From Cellulomonas sp. (GTDB lineage Bacteria; Actinomycetota; Actinomycetes; Actinomycetales; Cellulomonadaceae): 64,000 nt of DNA. The position numbers and the translations under genes are program-made. Positions 8,413 to 16,589 of this stretch are shown piece by piece (within the stretch, counting starts at the first letter, position 1; each line of letters starts with the position of its first letter). Where the stretch lies: the NCBI RefSeq assembly GCF_017744555.1, contig NZ_JAGIBD010000004.1, positions 1-64,000 of the forward strand, in the 5' to 3' direction. Below the pieces are notes generated by a model. The model ran no database searches, was not told the DNA's origin, and saw nothing but the letters and a program-made list of their open reading frames with translations.

Positions 8413-8891
8413 CGCGAGCTCCGGAACTCGTCGACAGCCGCGACACGTTCCGCGCTCACCGGGACCTCGAGCGGGATCGCGCCACGGACGAACGCAGGCA
8501 CGAACGGCAGCGGCACCCGGATCTCGACCCGGGCCGCCACTCGCCCGCCGGGCACGAGGCACGGCGTCGTCGAGCAGGTCAGCTCGAGCGCGTCGGCGGG
8601 GTCGTCGTCGAACGACTGGTCCCGCAACGCGATCCCGACGGACGTCACCGCCCGCTGCGTCCCGACGGCCGACGAGTCCGCCGTGACGTACGTCCGCGCG
8701 GCCTCCCGCGCGGCGCCCTCCGCCGCGAACGTCGCCGCCTGCACACGGCCCAGCACGAGCACCAGGTAGACGATCGGGACGAGCAGCACCACGGTCGCGC
8801 CGAGGAACTCGAGGATCGCGTTGCCCGCCTCGGCGTCGTCGCCCCGCACGCGACGCACGACCCGGCTCCATGCCCTGCGCCACCGCGTCAC
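8409..8891 (-). CDS. TadE-family pseudopilin
   Basis: A 160-residue protein: Arg-rich start, then EAGNAILEFLGATVVLLVPIVYLVLVLG, the TadE-type processing region and membrane helix, with Glu shortly after the Gly. TadE-like proteins are minor pilins processed by a prepilin peptidase and needed for Flp pilus assembly. A cysteine pair (C-STTP-C, residues about 110-115) in the exterior domain could form a disulfide. It overlaps both neighbours by 4 bases, so the three pseudopilin genes are translationally coupled. Confidence 0.75.
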   Translation of the reverse strand: MTRWRRAWSRVVRRVRGDDAEAGNAILEFLGATVVLLVPIVYLVLVLGRVQAATFAAEGAAREAARTYVTADSSAVGTQRAVTSVGIALRDQSFDDDPADALELTCSTTPCLVPGGRVAARVEIRVPLPFVPAFVRGAIPLEVPVSAERVAAVDEFRSSR

Positions 8892-9265
8892 GGGTTCTCC
8901 TCCAGCGCATGGCCGTGCACCGTGAGACGCCCGCCAGGCCCGACCAGCCCGACGACCGGCAACGGGCTGGTGACCTGCACGTCGACGACGTCGACGCCGC
9001 CGACGGTCGTCCGGACCGCGGTCACGTCGCGCGCGTAGGCCACCGAGAGGGACTGCTCGATCAGTGTCCGCGTGCGTTCCTCGCCGTCGGCCGGCTCGTG
9101 CCCCGACAGGGCCGCGTACCGGGCACCCTCGGCCGCGCAGTCGACGAGTGTGTTGCGCACGTGCTGGACGAGCGCGAGCTGCAGCACGGCCACGAACAGC
9201 ACGGTGACGAGAGCGCCGACGAGCGCGAAGTCGACGATGGCCGAGCCCTCGTCGCTGCTCGTCAG
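8888..9265 (-). CDS. TadE-family pseudopilin with an apparent CTG start
   Basis: The 125-residue frame begins TSSDEGSAIVDFALVGALVTVLFVAVLQLALVQ, a textbook TadE pattern (G-S-A-x-V-D-F, then a membrane helix). No ATG, GTG or TTG exists in this frame between the upstream stop region and the hydrophobic helix. The best start is CTG at 9265-9263, overlapping the stop of the preceding gene as CTGA, which mirrors the ATGA overlaps elsewhere in the operon. Coupled re-initiation at CTG is inferred. A sequencing error or a much longer protein opening inside the previous gene are the alternatives. Confidence 0.65.
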   Translation of the reverse strand: MTSSDEGSAIVDFALVGALVTVLFVAVLQLALVQHVRNTLVDCAAEGARYAALSGHEPADGEERTRTLIEQSLSVAYARDVTAVRTTVGGVDVVDVQVTSPLPVVGLVGPGGRLTVHGHALEENP

Positions 9266-9525
9266 GGGCCCGTGACGCCCGCGATCGCGTCCTCGAACAC
9301 GCGGCCGAGCGCCGGGCCCGCGATCATCCAGAGCGCGGTCACCAGCCCGGCCGTCATCAGGGTGACCAGCACCCAGCCCGGCACGTCGCCGCGGTCGACC
9401 GGACCGCCGTCCTCGTGCCACCGCGCCAACCACCGCCCGTGGCACCGCGCGGCGACCCCACGGCCCCACCCGGTCGCGCGTGCCGCGAGCCCGGCGCTCC
9501 GTCCCTGCGTCCTGGCGTTCGTCAT
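9262..9525 (-). CDS. Small single-helix membrane protein of the Tad operon (possible Flp-like pilin)
   Basis: An 87-residue protein: a basic 50-residue N-terminus and one hydrophobic segment near the C-terminus (GWVLVTLMTAGLVTALWMIA), then a short tail. The ATG is preceded by AAGGAG at good spacing. Position between tadC and the TadE genes suggests the Flp major pilin or a substitute, but the Gly-x4-Glu-Tyr processing motif of classical Flp pilins is not seen. The function is therefore open. Confidence 0.6.
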   Translation of the reverse strand: MTNARTQGRSAGLAARATGWGRGVAARCHGRWLARWHEDGGPVDRGDVPGWVLVTLMTAGLVTALWMIAGPALGRVFEDAIAGVTGP

Positions 9526-9599
9526 CGGTGTCTCCTTGGTTGTCGTCCGGACGCCACCCGGCACCCACACACGCGGTCGGATCCGGGGGGCGGTCTCTG

Positions 9600-10532
9600 T
9601 CACAGCCCGACCCTCAGCACGACGAGGCTCGGGAACACGGCGAACACGACGGTGATCGGCAGGATGAGGAACACCACCGGCACCATCATGAGCACTTCCT
9701 TGCGGCCGCCCGACTCCATGAGGGCACGCCGCCCTTCCTCCCGGACGTCCTGAGCCTGCGCCCGCAGCACCTCCGCGAGCGGCGTCCCCCGCTCGACGGC
9801 GACGGCGACGCCCTCAGCGAACCGTGCCAGCGCGGTGAGCCCGGTGCGGTCGGCGAGCCCGTCGAGGGCGACGGTCAGCGGCGCCCCCGCCCGGGCGTCG
9901 GCCAGGGTTCGAGCGAGCTCGCCGGTCAGCTCGCCGTGCGTGCTGCGAACGACCCGTTCGAGCGCGCCGACCGCTCCCTCCCCCGCACCGACGGCCAGCG
10001 CCAGCAGCTCCGCGACGGTCGGCAGCTCCGCGAGCATGCGGGCCTCGCGGTGCGCGACCTCACGGGTCAGCAGCCAGTCGCGCCCCAGCACGCCGGTGAT
10101 CCCGCACAGCGCGACGAGCACGACGAGGGCCACCGGCGACGTCTGGCGCACCGACAGGAGCGCGAGCGCGAGCCCCAGACCGGCGGCGAGCCCCACGACG
10201 CCCCAGACGACCTGGCCGGCGCGGAACTGCTCGACGGTGTCGGCGCGACCGGCCCGGGACAGCCGACGGCGCAGGTCGGACGTCGTGGACCCGAACCGCG
10301 CGACGAACCGCACCGCGTCCGCCATCACGGGGGCGATGAGCCGCTCGACGGTCGGCAGCGCGGTGTGGGCGGCCGGGGTGCGCAGCAGCCGTGACGCGCT
10401 GCTCCGCGGCCGCAGGTACGGCGCGAGCCGCTGGTCGAGGCCGATGCGTCGGGCACGCAGCCGGGCGACGACCAGCAGGATCCCGAGCCCGCCGAGAAGC
10501 CCGACGAGCGCCCCCTGCACCGTCGGACTCAT
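9600..10532 (-). CDS. tadC: Tad pilus inner-membrane platform protein TadC
   Basis: A 310-residue type II secretion F-domain protein. It has an N-terminal helix, a cytosolic region, two central membrane segments (about residues 110-160), the conserved F-domain loop (GERVVRSTHGELTGELARTLADARAG region) and a C-terminal membrane helix (VLMMVPVVFLILPITVVFAVF). It forms the assembly platform together with TadB and is driven by the CpaF ATPase. Its ATG overlaps the tadB stop. Confidence 0.85.
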   Translation of the reverse strand: MSPTVQGALVGLLGGLGILLVVARLRARRIGLDQRLAPYLRPRSSASRLLRTPAAHTALPTVERLIAPVMADAVRFVARFGSTTSDLRRRLSRAGRADTVEQFRAGQVVWGVVGLAAGLGLALALLSVRQTSPVALVVLVALCGITGVLGRDWLLTREVAHREARMLAELPTVAELLALAVGAGEGAVGALERVVRSTHGELTGELARTLADARAGAPLTVALDGLADRTGLTALARFAEGVAVAVERGTPLAEVLRAQAQDVREEGRRALMESGGRKEVLMMVPVVFLILPITVVFAVFPSLVVLRVGL

Positions 10533-11389
10533 CGCAGCACCCGCGGGTCTTCCGGCAGCCGCGCGATGCGGAGCATCAGGAGGTAGGCGACGACCGTGCA
10601 CGCGCCGCCCGCGAGGAGCACCGCGAGGCCCGCCGTGGTGTCGTAGGCACGCGCTGCCTCGGGCCTCGTGGACAGCAGGGCCAGCACGATCCACGGCGCG
10701 GCCACCGCGAGCCGGGCGGCGTAGACGGTCCAGCTCTGCCGGGCCTCGAGCTCCCCTCGCGTCCGCAGGTCGTCGCGCAGGAAGGTCGACAGCGTCCGCA
10801 GCAGCCGCCCGAGGTCGGTGCCGCCCACGTCGCGCGTGAGCCGCAGGGACTCGACGATGCGGTCGGCCACGGGGTCCGCGAGGCGCAGCTTCAGCGAGTC
10901 GAGGCACTCGCCGAAACGGCCCGTCGCGCGGTAGTCCTCAGCGAACGCGAGGAACGGCCCGCGCAGCTCGACGGGCCCGCGCTCGGCGATCTGCGCGACC
11001 GCCTCAGGAAGGGACAGCCCCGCGCGGATGCCCGACGCGAGGTGGTCGACGACCTCCGGCCACAGCTGACGCAGGCGGGCACGCCGCCGTCGCGCCCGGC
11101 CGCGCACGAGGGCCGACGGCGCGAGCCCTGCGAACACGCCGAAGCAGAGCGCGATCGACGGGACCCGGGTGAGCACGAGCCCGACGAGCAGGGCGACGAG
11201 GCCGAACCCCACGCTGGTCAGGGTGAGCCCGCCGGGCGTGACTCCCTCCATCCCTGCCTGGACGAGCGTGTCGCGGGTCCGGGCGCTCCATCCGGGGCGG
11301 CCCCCCGACGGTCGCTCGACCGGCGCCCACCACGACCACCACACGCACGCGACGCCCGCACCGAGGAGCAGACCGACGACGACGCCCAC
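10529..11389 (-). CDS. tadB: Tad pilus inner-membrane platform protein TadB
   Basis: Type II secretion F-domain protein of 286 residues from GTG at 11389, which has GAGG 6 bases upstream and follows the cpaF stop by 7 bases. An upstream GTG inside cpaF is possible but less likely. Two N-terminal helices, the cytosolic F domain (HLASGIRAGLSLPEAVAQIAERGP) and two C-terminal helices are visible. It partners TadC as the platform on which CpaF works. Confidence 0.83.
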   Translation of the reverse strand: MGVVVGLLLGAGVACVWWSWWAPVERPSGGRPGWSARTRDTLVQAGMEGVTPGGLTLTSVGFGLVALLVGLVLTRVPSIALCFGVFAGLAPSALVRGRARRRRARLRQLWPEVVDHLASGIRAGLSLPEAVAQIAERGPVELRGPFLAFAEDYRATGRFGECLDSLKLRLADPVADRIVESLRLTRDVGGTDLGRLLRTLSTFLRDDLRTRGELEARQSWTVYAARLAVAAPWIVLALLSTRPEAARAYDTTAGLAVLLAGGACTVVAYLLMLRIARLPEDPRVLR

Positions 11390-11396
11390 GACGACC

Positions 11397-12632
11397 TCAG
11401 CCCCGCCCGCGCAGCAGCGCGGCGAGGTCGGTACCGGTGCGAGCGAACCGCTCGGGGTGCGGCGGGAAGCCCTCGGCACGCACGAGGTGCCCTGCTCGGG
11501 TGGTGAACACGTCGGCCGTCTCCACGACCCCCTGCTCGACTCGCCCGGGCACCGCGACGATCTCGCGCACCTGCCGCCGACCGTCGACCTCCACGCCGAG
11601 GTGCACCACGAGGTCGACCGCGGACGCGACAGTCGGCACCACGAACCGGTCGGACACGTTCTCGCCGGCCAGCAGCGGGAGCGTGCACAGCTTCGTGAGC
11701 GCCTCCCGCGCGGAGTTGGCGTGGATGGTGCACATGGCCGGCACGCCCGCGTTGAGCGCGATCAGCAGGTCGAGCGCCTCCGCCTCGCGCACCTCGCCGA
11801 CGAGCAGCCGGCTCGGGCGCATGCGCAGCGCCTCCTTGACCAGCCGCCGCAGCGGGATCTCGCCCGTGCCCTCGAGGCTCGGCTGCCGGCACTGCATCGC
11901 GACCCAGTCCCGCGCGCTGAGCCGCAGCTCGAAGACCTCCTCGCACGAGATGACGCGCTCCCGCGGGGGGATCGCACCGCACAGGGCGTTGAGCATCGTC
12001 GTCTTGCCCGCCTGCGTCGACCCCGACACGAGCACGTTGAGCCCGGCCCGGACGGCCGCGTGCAGGAACGCCGCGGCGTGCGGCGGCAGCGACCCGAGCG
12101 CGACGAGGTCGTCGAGCGACGTGGCCCGCACGACGTACTTGCGGATGTTGACGCTCCAGTGGCGCCGCGTGACGTCGGGGATCACGGCGTGCAGGCGCTC
12201 CCCGCCGGGCAGGGACGCGTCGACGAACGGGCTCGACAGGTCGAGCCGTCGGCCGGAGACCTTGAGCATCTGCTCGACGAGGTCCCGCACCTGACCGTCG
12301 GTGAGCATGGTGGTCGTGAGCTCGGCCTCGCCGCGCCTCGCCACGAACACCTGGCTGGGCGCGTTGATCCAGATCTCCTCGACCTCCGGGTCGTCGAGGT
12401 AGCGCTGCAACGGGCCGAGCCCGGCCACTGCGTCCACTACCGCCTTGTGGGCGGCCGCGGGGTCCGCGAGGGGTGGGACGGCGCCGACCACGGACCGCTC
12501 GTCGTAGTCGGCCATGGCGTCATTGACGAGCGCGACCACGCCGGCGCGGTCGCGGGCGGGGTCGAGTCCTGTGCGCCGGATGAGCTCGCGGACCTCGCTC
12601 TCGAGGATCGCCACGCCGTCCACGGCACACAC
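11397..12632 (-). CDS. cpaF: Tad pilus assembly ATPase CpaF/TadA
   Basis: Secretion ATPase of the VirB11/GspE family, 411 residues. The N-domain (LGPLQRYLDDPEVEEIWINAP) is followed by Walker A GSTQAGKTT (about residues 205-213), an Asp-box region, Walker B SRLLVGEVREAEAL and a His-box in CTIHANSARE. It hydrolyses ATP in the cytosol to power pilin insertion. It is the first visible gene of the Tad operon; no CpaE/TadZ-like partner lies upstream. The start is GTG at 12632; a second GTG three codons later is possible. Confidence 0.9.
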   Translation of the reverse strand: MCAVDGVAILESEVRELIRRTGLDPARDRAGVVALVNDAMADYDERSVVGAVPPLADPAAAHKAVVDAVAGLGPLQRYLDDPEVEEIWINAPSQVFVARRGEAELTTTMLTDGQVRDLVEQMLKVSGRRLDLSSPFVDASLPGGERLHAVIPDVTRRHWSVNIRKYVVRATSLDDLVALGSLPPHAAAFLHAAVRAGLNVLVSGSTQAGKTTMLNALCGAIPPRERVISCEEVFELRLSARDWVAMQCRQPSLEGTGEIPLRRLVKEALRMRPSRLLVGEVREAEALDLLIALNAGVPAMCTIHANSAREALTKLCTLPLLAGENVSDRFVVPTVASAVDLVVHLGVEVDGRRQVREIVAVPGRVEQGVVETADVFTTRAGHLVRAEGFPPHPERFARTGTDLAALLRGRG

Positions 12633-12769
12633 CCCCCGCCCGATTCGTCCGGTTCCTGTCCCGGGTGAAGGTAGAGCACCGGGTGAGTCCTCGCGGCGCG
12701 TTGTCCACAGTCCAGACGAGGCGACGACACCCCCGCACGAAGTCCCGCGGGCCGCCCTCGGCGGGGCAC

Positions 12770-12775
12770 TACCGT
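12770..12775 (+). promoter_or_regulatory. -10 element of the epimerase gene, leaderless type
   Basis: TACCGT ends 6 bases before the GTG at 12782, and no Shine-Dalgarno sequence is present. Transcription is expected to start at or next to the start codon. Confidence 0.55.
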
Positions 12776-12781
12776 GTGAGC

Positions 12782-13717
12782 GTGAACACGAGCGCCACCA
12801 GCACCCCCGCCCTGCACGTCCTGCCCTCGGGCACCCAGCACGTCCTCGAGCGAGGCGCGCATCGCGCGGTGATCGCGGCGGTCGGCGCGAGCGTGCGTGA
12901 GTACACGGTCGACGGCCGCGACGTCGTCCTGCCGTTCGACGAGGCGGTCATCGCGCCGGCCTTCTCGGGCGCGGTCCTCGCGCCGTGGCCGAACCGGCTC
13001 CGCGACGGCGAGTACACGTTCGACGGCGTTGACCACGAGGTGCCGGTCACCGAGCACGCCCGCCGCACCGCCCTGCACGGGCTGGTCGCGTACACCGCGT
13101 TCATCGAGGTCTCGTCCGACTCCGACCACGTCACGCTCGAGCACGTCGTCGTGCCGACGCCCGGCTACCCGTGGCCGTTGCGTCTGCGCGTCACCTACAC
13201 GCTCGGCGACGCCGGGCTCACGGTGGACGTCGCCGCGACGAACCTCGGCACGAGCGCGGCACCGTACGGCATCGGGTTCCACCCCTGGCTCTCCCCGGGC
13301 GACGCGACCGTCGACGAGTGCACCCTGCAGGTCGACGCGACCCACCGGGTCACGGTCGACGACCGCCTGCTCCCCGTCGGCGACGAGCCGGTCGCCGGCA
13401 AGTACGACCTGCGCACCGCCACGCTCCTGCGCGGCATCGAGCTCGACGACGCGTGGCTGGGCATGCTCCGCGACGAGCAGGGTCTGTCGTGGATCCGCCT
13501 CACCGGCACCGACGGGCGCACCGCCGCGCTGTGGGCGGACGCCACGCTCGACACCTGGCAGGTGTGCACCGGCGACGGGATCCCCGGGATCGACCGGGGC
13601 GGCGTGGCCGCCGAGCCGATGACGTGCATCGCCGACGCGTTCCGTACGGGTGACCGGCTCGTCCGGCTCGGCGCGGGCGAGACGCACGAGGTGCGCTGGG
13701 GCCTGACGCTCCTGTGA
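12782..13717 (+). CDS. Aldose 1-epimerase (galactose mutarotase family)
   Basis: It interconverts the alpha and beta anomers of aldoses in the cytosol. Of its 311 residues, the mutarotase landmarks are NRLRDGEYTFDG near residue 75, HGLVAYTAF, the catalytic histidine region GIGFHPWLSPG, and a C-terminal AAEPMTCIADAF carrying the catalytic Glu. The GTG at 12782 was chosen from the TACCGT hexamer just upstream. It is divergent from the Tad operon and convergent with the carboxypeptidase. It most resembles the YeaD/GalM-like group often linked to sugar use, but no sugar genes adjoin it. Confidence 0.88.
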   Translation: MNTSATSTPALHVLPSGTQHVLERGAHRAVIAAVGASVREYTVDGRDVVLPFDEAVIAPAFSGAVLAPWPNRLRDGEYTFDGVDHEVPVTEHARRTALHGLVAYTAFIEVSSDSDHVTLEHVVVPTPGYPWPLRLRVTYTLGDAGLTVDVAATNLGTSAAPYGIGFHPWLSPGDATVDECTLQVDATHRVTVDDRLLPVGDEPVAGKYDLRTATLLRGIELDDAWLGMLRDEQGLSWIRLTGTDGRTAALWADATLDTWQVCTGDGIPGIDRGGVAAEPMTCIADAFRTGDRLVRLGAGETHEVRWGLTLL

Positions 13718-13729
13718 CCTGGTGCCCGT

Positions 13730-13758
13730 CCCGCTCGGCGCACGACCGGCCGAGCGGG
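13730..13758. terminator. Bidirectional terminator between convergent genes
   Basis: Ten-base-pair perfect stem CCCGCTCGGC (13730-13739) / GCCGAGCGGG (13749-13758) with a 9-base loop. It lies 13 bases after the epimerase stop and 30 bases beyond the carboxypeptidase stop. Confidence 0.65.
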
Positions 13759-13787
13759 CCGGGCGCGACGACCGTCAGGCGGTCGGG

Positions 13788-15326
13788 TCAGCCGTCGTAG
13801 TACTCGCCGTCGGCCTTGACGCCCTTGACGTACTCCCAGTGCCACCGCTCGTGGGGGCCGCTGCCGCCCGGCTGCGCCCACGCGGGGTTCTGCCACCCGT
13901 ACGTGGGGCCGTTCTCGTTGAGCCACGTCCACTTCGCGCCGGACGTCTGGTCCTGGCACAGGTCGACCGCGAGGCCCCACCCGTGGTTGCTCTTGCCGGG
14001 TGCGGCGGCGAGACCGCCCTTCTGCGCCTTGACGGCGCGCTGCTGCGCGAGCGTCCGGTACCCCGAGCTCAGGCACAGGTCGACGCCGAACCGGGCGGTA
14101 AAGGCCTGGTTGAACTCGGCGAGCGAGACGGCCGCGTCGGCGCGCAGCTGCGTGTGGCCGTCCCACAGCGTGCACAGGTCGGCCGTCTTGAGCAGGCCGT
14201 TCTGACCGGCGGCGCGGGTCGACCCGTCGCAGCCGGCGAGGATCGACCTCGCGTCGTCGCGGCTGGCGCTCGCCACGCCACGGTCGACGAGCGCGTCGTC
14301 GGACGCCGTGAGCGATGCGGGCGGCAAGACCGACAGCGCCGACCCGGTGAGGGCCGAGACCGTCGACGGGAGCGTGGAGTCGGCGAGCGCGTCGTAGCTC
14401 GACCCGCCCGGACCGGCGAACGCGCCCTGGCTCACGGCGGGGATGATGACCGTGCCGCCGGCGAGGGCTCCGAGCACGCCGAGCCGCACGACGAGCCGCG
14501 AGGGGCGGCCCGCCCGCCGGACGGGCGCTGCGTCGTGCTGGACCGCCCGGCCGGGGCGGTGCCGGGTGGAGCCGACGCGCACGGTCTCGGCGGCCGCCAG
14601 CACCGCGGCGTCACGCTCCGGCGAGGCCGTCGGGAGCACCGGGGCGGACGACGTCTCCGAGGAGGGCATCTCGACGGTCGCCACGTGGGACGAGCGCGAG
14701 ACGACCTGCGCCGGCTCCGCCGACTGCGACCGGGCCGGGGTGGGCTCCGACGACGGGGAGAGCGGCGCGGTCGGCTCCGCAAGGCGCGAGAGGGCCGAGG
14801 TCGGCTCCGACGGACGAGACGACGGCGAGGCGGGAGCGGACGCCCGCGACAGGGACGAACCTGCCCGCGTGGTCGCCCAGGTGGGAGTCGTGGGTGCCGG
14901 GCGCACCGCGGGCGCCGGCGCGCCGGGAACGGGGTGGCCGCCGGGCACGGACGAGCCGGCCTGGTCGACGCTGCCGGGCACGCCCGCTCCCCGACCGGTG
15001 TCCCGCGAGTGGGCGTTCGGGCCGGGCGTCGCGCGGACGCTGGTGATCCGCGGCATCCGGTCCGCGACGGGCGAGTGGTCCACGGTCGGCCGCAGCGCGG
15101 TGACGTCCCGCGGGCGCTCGGTGACGGGGGGCAGACCCGGTCCGCCCTGCAGCGGACGGCCGACCTGCGCGGGCGGCACGGCGACCGACCGTCGGGACGC
15201 AGCGGGGGTCGCCGGGCGCGGGGTGGGCGCGCCGGGACCCTGCGTCGCGCGGGCCTGCCGCTCGGCCTCGCGGAGGCTGCGGCGAGTCGGGAGAGCCGTG
15301 CTCGACTCTGCTCGATCAGACCCCAC
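13788..15326 (-). CDS. M15 D-alanyl-D-alanine carboxypeptidase, membrane-anchored
   Basis: A VanY-type zinc peptidase that trims D-Ala from peptidoglycan stems outside the cell. The 512-residue protein starts at GTG with AGGAGGTGTC just upstream. About 270 cytosolic residues are Pro/Ser/Thr/Arg-rich and probably disordered. One membrane helix follows (LVVRLGVLGALAGGTVIIPAV), then the catalytic domain with SNHGWGLAVDL (zinc His and Asp) and RWHWEY (third ligand) near the C-terminus. Four cysteines precede the active site and could form disulfides. The very long cytosolic tail is unusual and could be a docking or phosphorylation region. Confidence 0.88.
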   Translation of the reverse strand: MGSDRAESSTALPTRRSLREAERQARATQGPGAPTPRPATPAASRRSVAVPPAQVGRPLQGGPGLPPVTERPRDVTALRPTVDHSPVADRMPRITSVRATPGPNAHSRDTGRGAGVPGSVDQAGSSVPGGHPVPGAPAPAVRPAPTTPTWATTRAGSSLSRASAPASPSSRPSEPTSALSRLAEPTAPLSPSSEPTPARSQSAEPAQVVSRSSHVATVEMPSSETSSAPVLPTASPERDAAVLAAAETVRVGSTRHRPGRAVQHDAAPVRRAGRPSRLVVRLGVLGALAGGTVIIPAVSQGAFAGPGGSSYDALADSTLPSTVSALTGSALSVLPPASLTASDDALVDRGVASASRDDARSILAGCDGSTRAAGQNGLLKTADLCTLWDGHTQLRADAAVSLAEFNQAFTARFGVDLCLSSGYRTLAQQRAVKAQKGGLAAAPGKSNHGWGLAVDLCQDQTSGAKWTWLNENGPTYGWQNPAWAQPGGSGPHERWHWEYVKGVKADGEYYDG

Positions 15327-15415
15327 GACACCTCCTGTCCTCGTACGTCCGCGACCCTCGGGCGAACCTCCGCGGTCGTGCGCGGCAGCCCGTCGTAGCG
15401 GGTGCCTCGTCGACC

Positions 15416-15448
15416 GCGGTCACGAAACCATAACGGCTTGCGGTCACG
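15416..15448. promoter_or_regulatory. Direct repeat GCGGTCACG upstream of the carboxypeptidase
   Basis: Two identical 9-mers at 15416-15424 and 15440-15448, 24 bases apart, flank an A/T-richer core (AAACCATAAC). They lie 90-122 bases upstream of the GTG. Tandem same-orientation sites of this kind suit a response regulator, but the regulator is unknown. Confidence 0.35.
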
Positions 15449-15516
15449 CTTCCAAGCCCCTGGACAGGCGTCCAGCGCCCGCGCGGGACAGAACAGGGCG
15501 ACACGCCCGCGCACTT

Positions 15517-15533
15517 CCCGGCGACACGCCGGG
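15517..15533 (-). terminator. Terminator of the CNNM/CBS operon
   Basis: CCCGGCG-ACA-CGCCGGG, a 7-bp GC stem with a 3-base loop, begins 13 bases past the stop of the downstream CNNM gene. Confidence 0.45.
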
Positions 15534-15545
15534 GTGACGCACCGA

Positions 15546-16589
15546 TCAGGTCGCCTGCCCCCGCTGCATCGCGTCCCGGACCTCGCCGACGAGCTCCTCC
15601 AGGATGTCCTCGAGGAACACCACGCCGACGGTCGTGCCGCCGGCGTCGACGCGGGCGAGGTGCGACCCCGAGCGCTGCATCGCCGACAGCGCCTCCTCGA
15701 CCTCGTCGTCCGGCCGGACGACGGCCAGCATGCGCACCCGCCAGGTGGGCACGGGCACGTGGCGCCCGGGACCGTCGGCGTACAGGACGTCCTTGACGTG
15801 GAGGTAGCCCGTCGGACGGCCGCCGTCGTCGAGCACCGGGAACCGGCTGAAGCCCGTGCGGGCGACCAGCTGCTCGATGTCGTCGGGTGTGCTGTCCTTC
15901 GCGGCCGTGACGAGGCGTCCCACCGGGATCATGACGTCCTGCGCGGTGCGGTCCGAGAACTCGATCGCGCCCGCGAGCAGCCCCTGCTCGTCGGCGAGCA
16001 GCCCCTCGGCCTGCGAGCGCTCGACGATCGACTGCACCTCCTGCGCGGTGAACGCGGACGCGACCTCGTCCTTCGGCTCGACGCCCGCGAGGCGCAGCGC
16101 GTGGTTGGCGAGCCAGTTGAGGGCGGCGATCACGGGCCGCACCATGCGCGCGATCCAGACGAGCGGCGGCCCGAACATCAGCACGGCACGGTCGGGACCG
16201 GCGACGGCGAGGTTCTTGGGCACCATCTCGCCGAGCACCACGTGCAGGTACACCACGAGCGCGAGCGCCAGGACGAACGCGATCACGTGCGACAGGTCCT
16301 CGTCCACGCCGATCGCGGCGAGCGGGTCGTGGATGAGGTGCGCGATCGCGGGCTCGGCGACGACGCCGAGGCTCGTCGAGCAGATCGTGATGCCGAGCTG
16401 GGCGCACGCGAGCATGAGCGACACGTGCTCCATGGCCCACAGGACCGTCCTCGCACGGCGGTCCCCCGCCTCCGCGAGGGGCTCGATGGCGCTGCGTCGC
16501 GCGGAGATGATCGCGAACTCGGCGCCGACGAAGAAGGCGTTCCCGGCGAGCAGGAGGGCCGCGACGACGAGCGCGAGGGTGCTGTTCAC
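15546..16589 (-). CDS. CNNM/CBS-domain membrane protein (hemolysin C / CorC-like), short paralogue
   Basis: A 347-residue protein with an N-terminal CNNM (DUF21) domain of three or four membrane helices (NSTLALVVAALLLAGNAFFVGAEF; VVLGEMVPKNLAVA) and a CBS pair (TAQDVMIPVGRLVTA; GVVFLEDILEELVGEV). It ends there, without the CorC_HlyC transporter-associated domain present in its upstream neighbour. Relatives are implicated in Mg2+/Co2+ transport; the hemolysin name is historical. Its start overlaps the upstream stop by 4 bases, so the two paralogues are co-translated and may form a heteromer. Confidence 0.88.
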   Translation of the reverse strand: MNSTLALVVAALLLAGNAFFVGAEFAIISARRSAIEPLAEAGDRRARTVLWAMEHVSLMLACAQLGITICSTSLGVVAEPAIAHLIHDPLAAIGVDEDLSHVIAFVLALALVVYLHVVLGEMVPKNLAVAGPDRAVLMFGPPLVWIARMVRPVIAALNWLANHALRLAGVEPKDEVASAFTAQEVQSIVERSQAEGLLADEQGLLAGAIEFSDRTAQDVMIPVGRLVTAAKDSTPDDIEQLVARTGFSRFPVLDDGGRPTGYLHVKDVLYADGPGRHVPVPTWRVRMLAVVRPDDEVEEALSAMQRSGSHLARVDAGGTTVGVVFLEDILEELVGEVRDAMQRGQAT

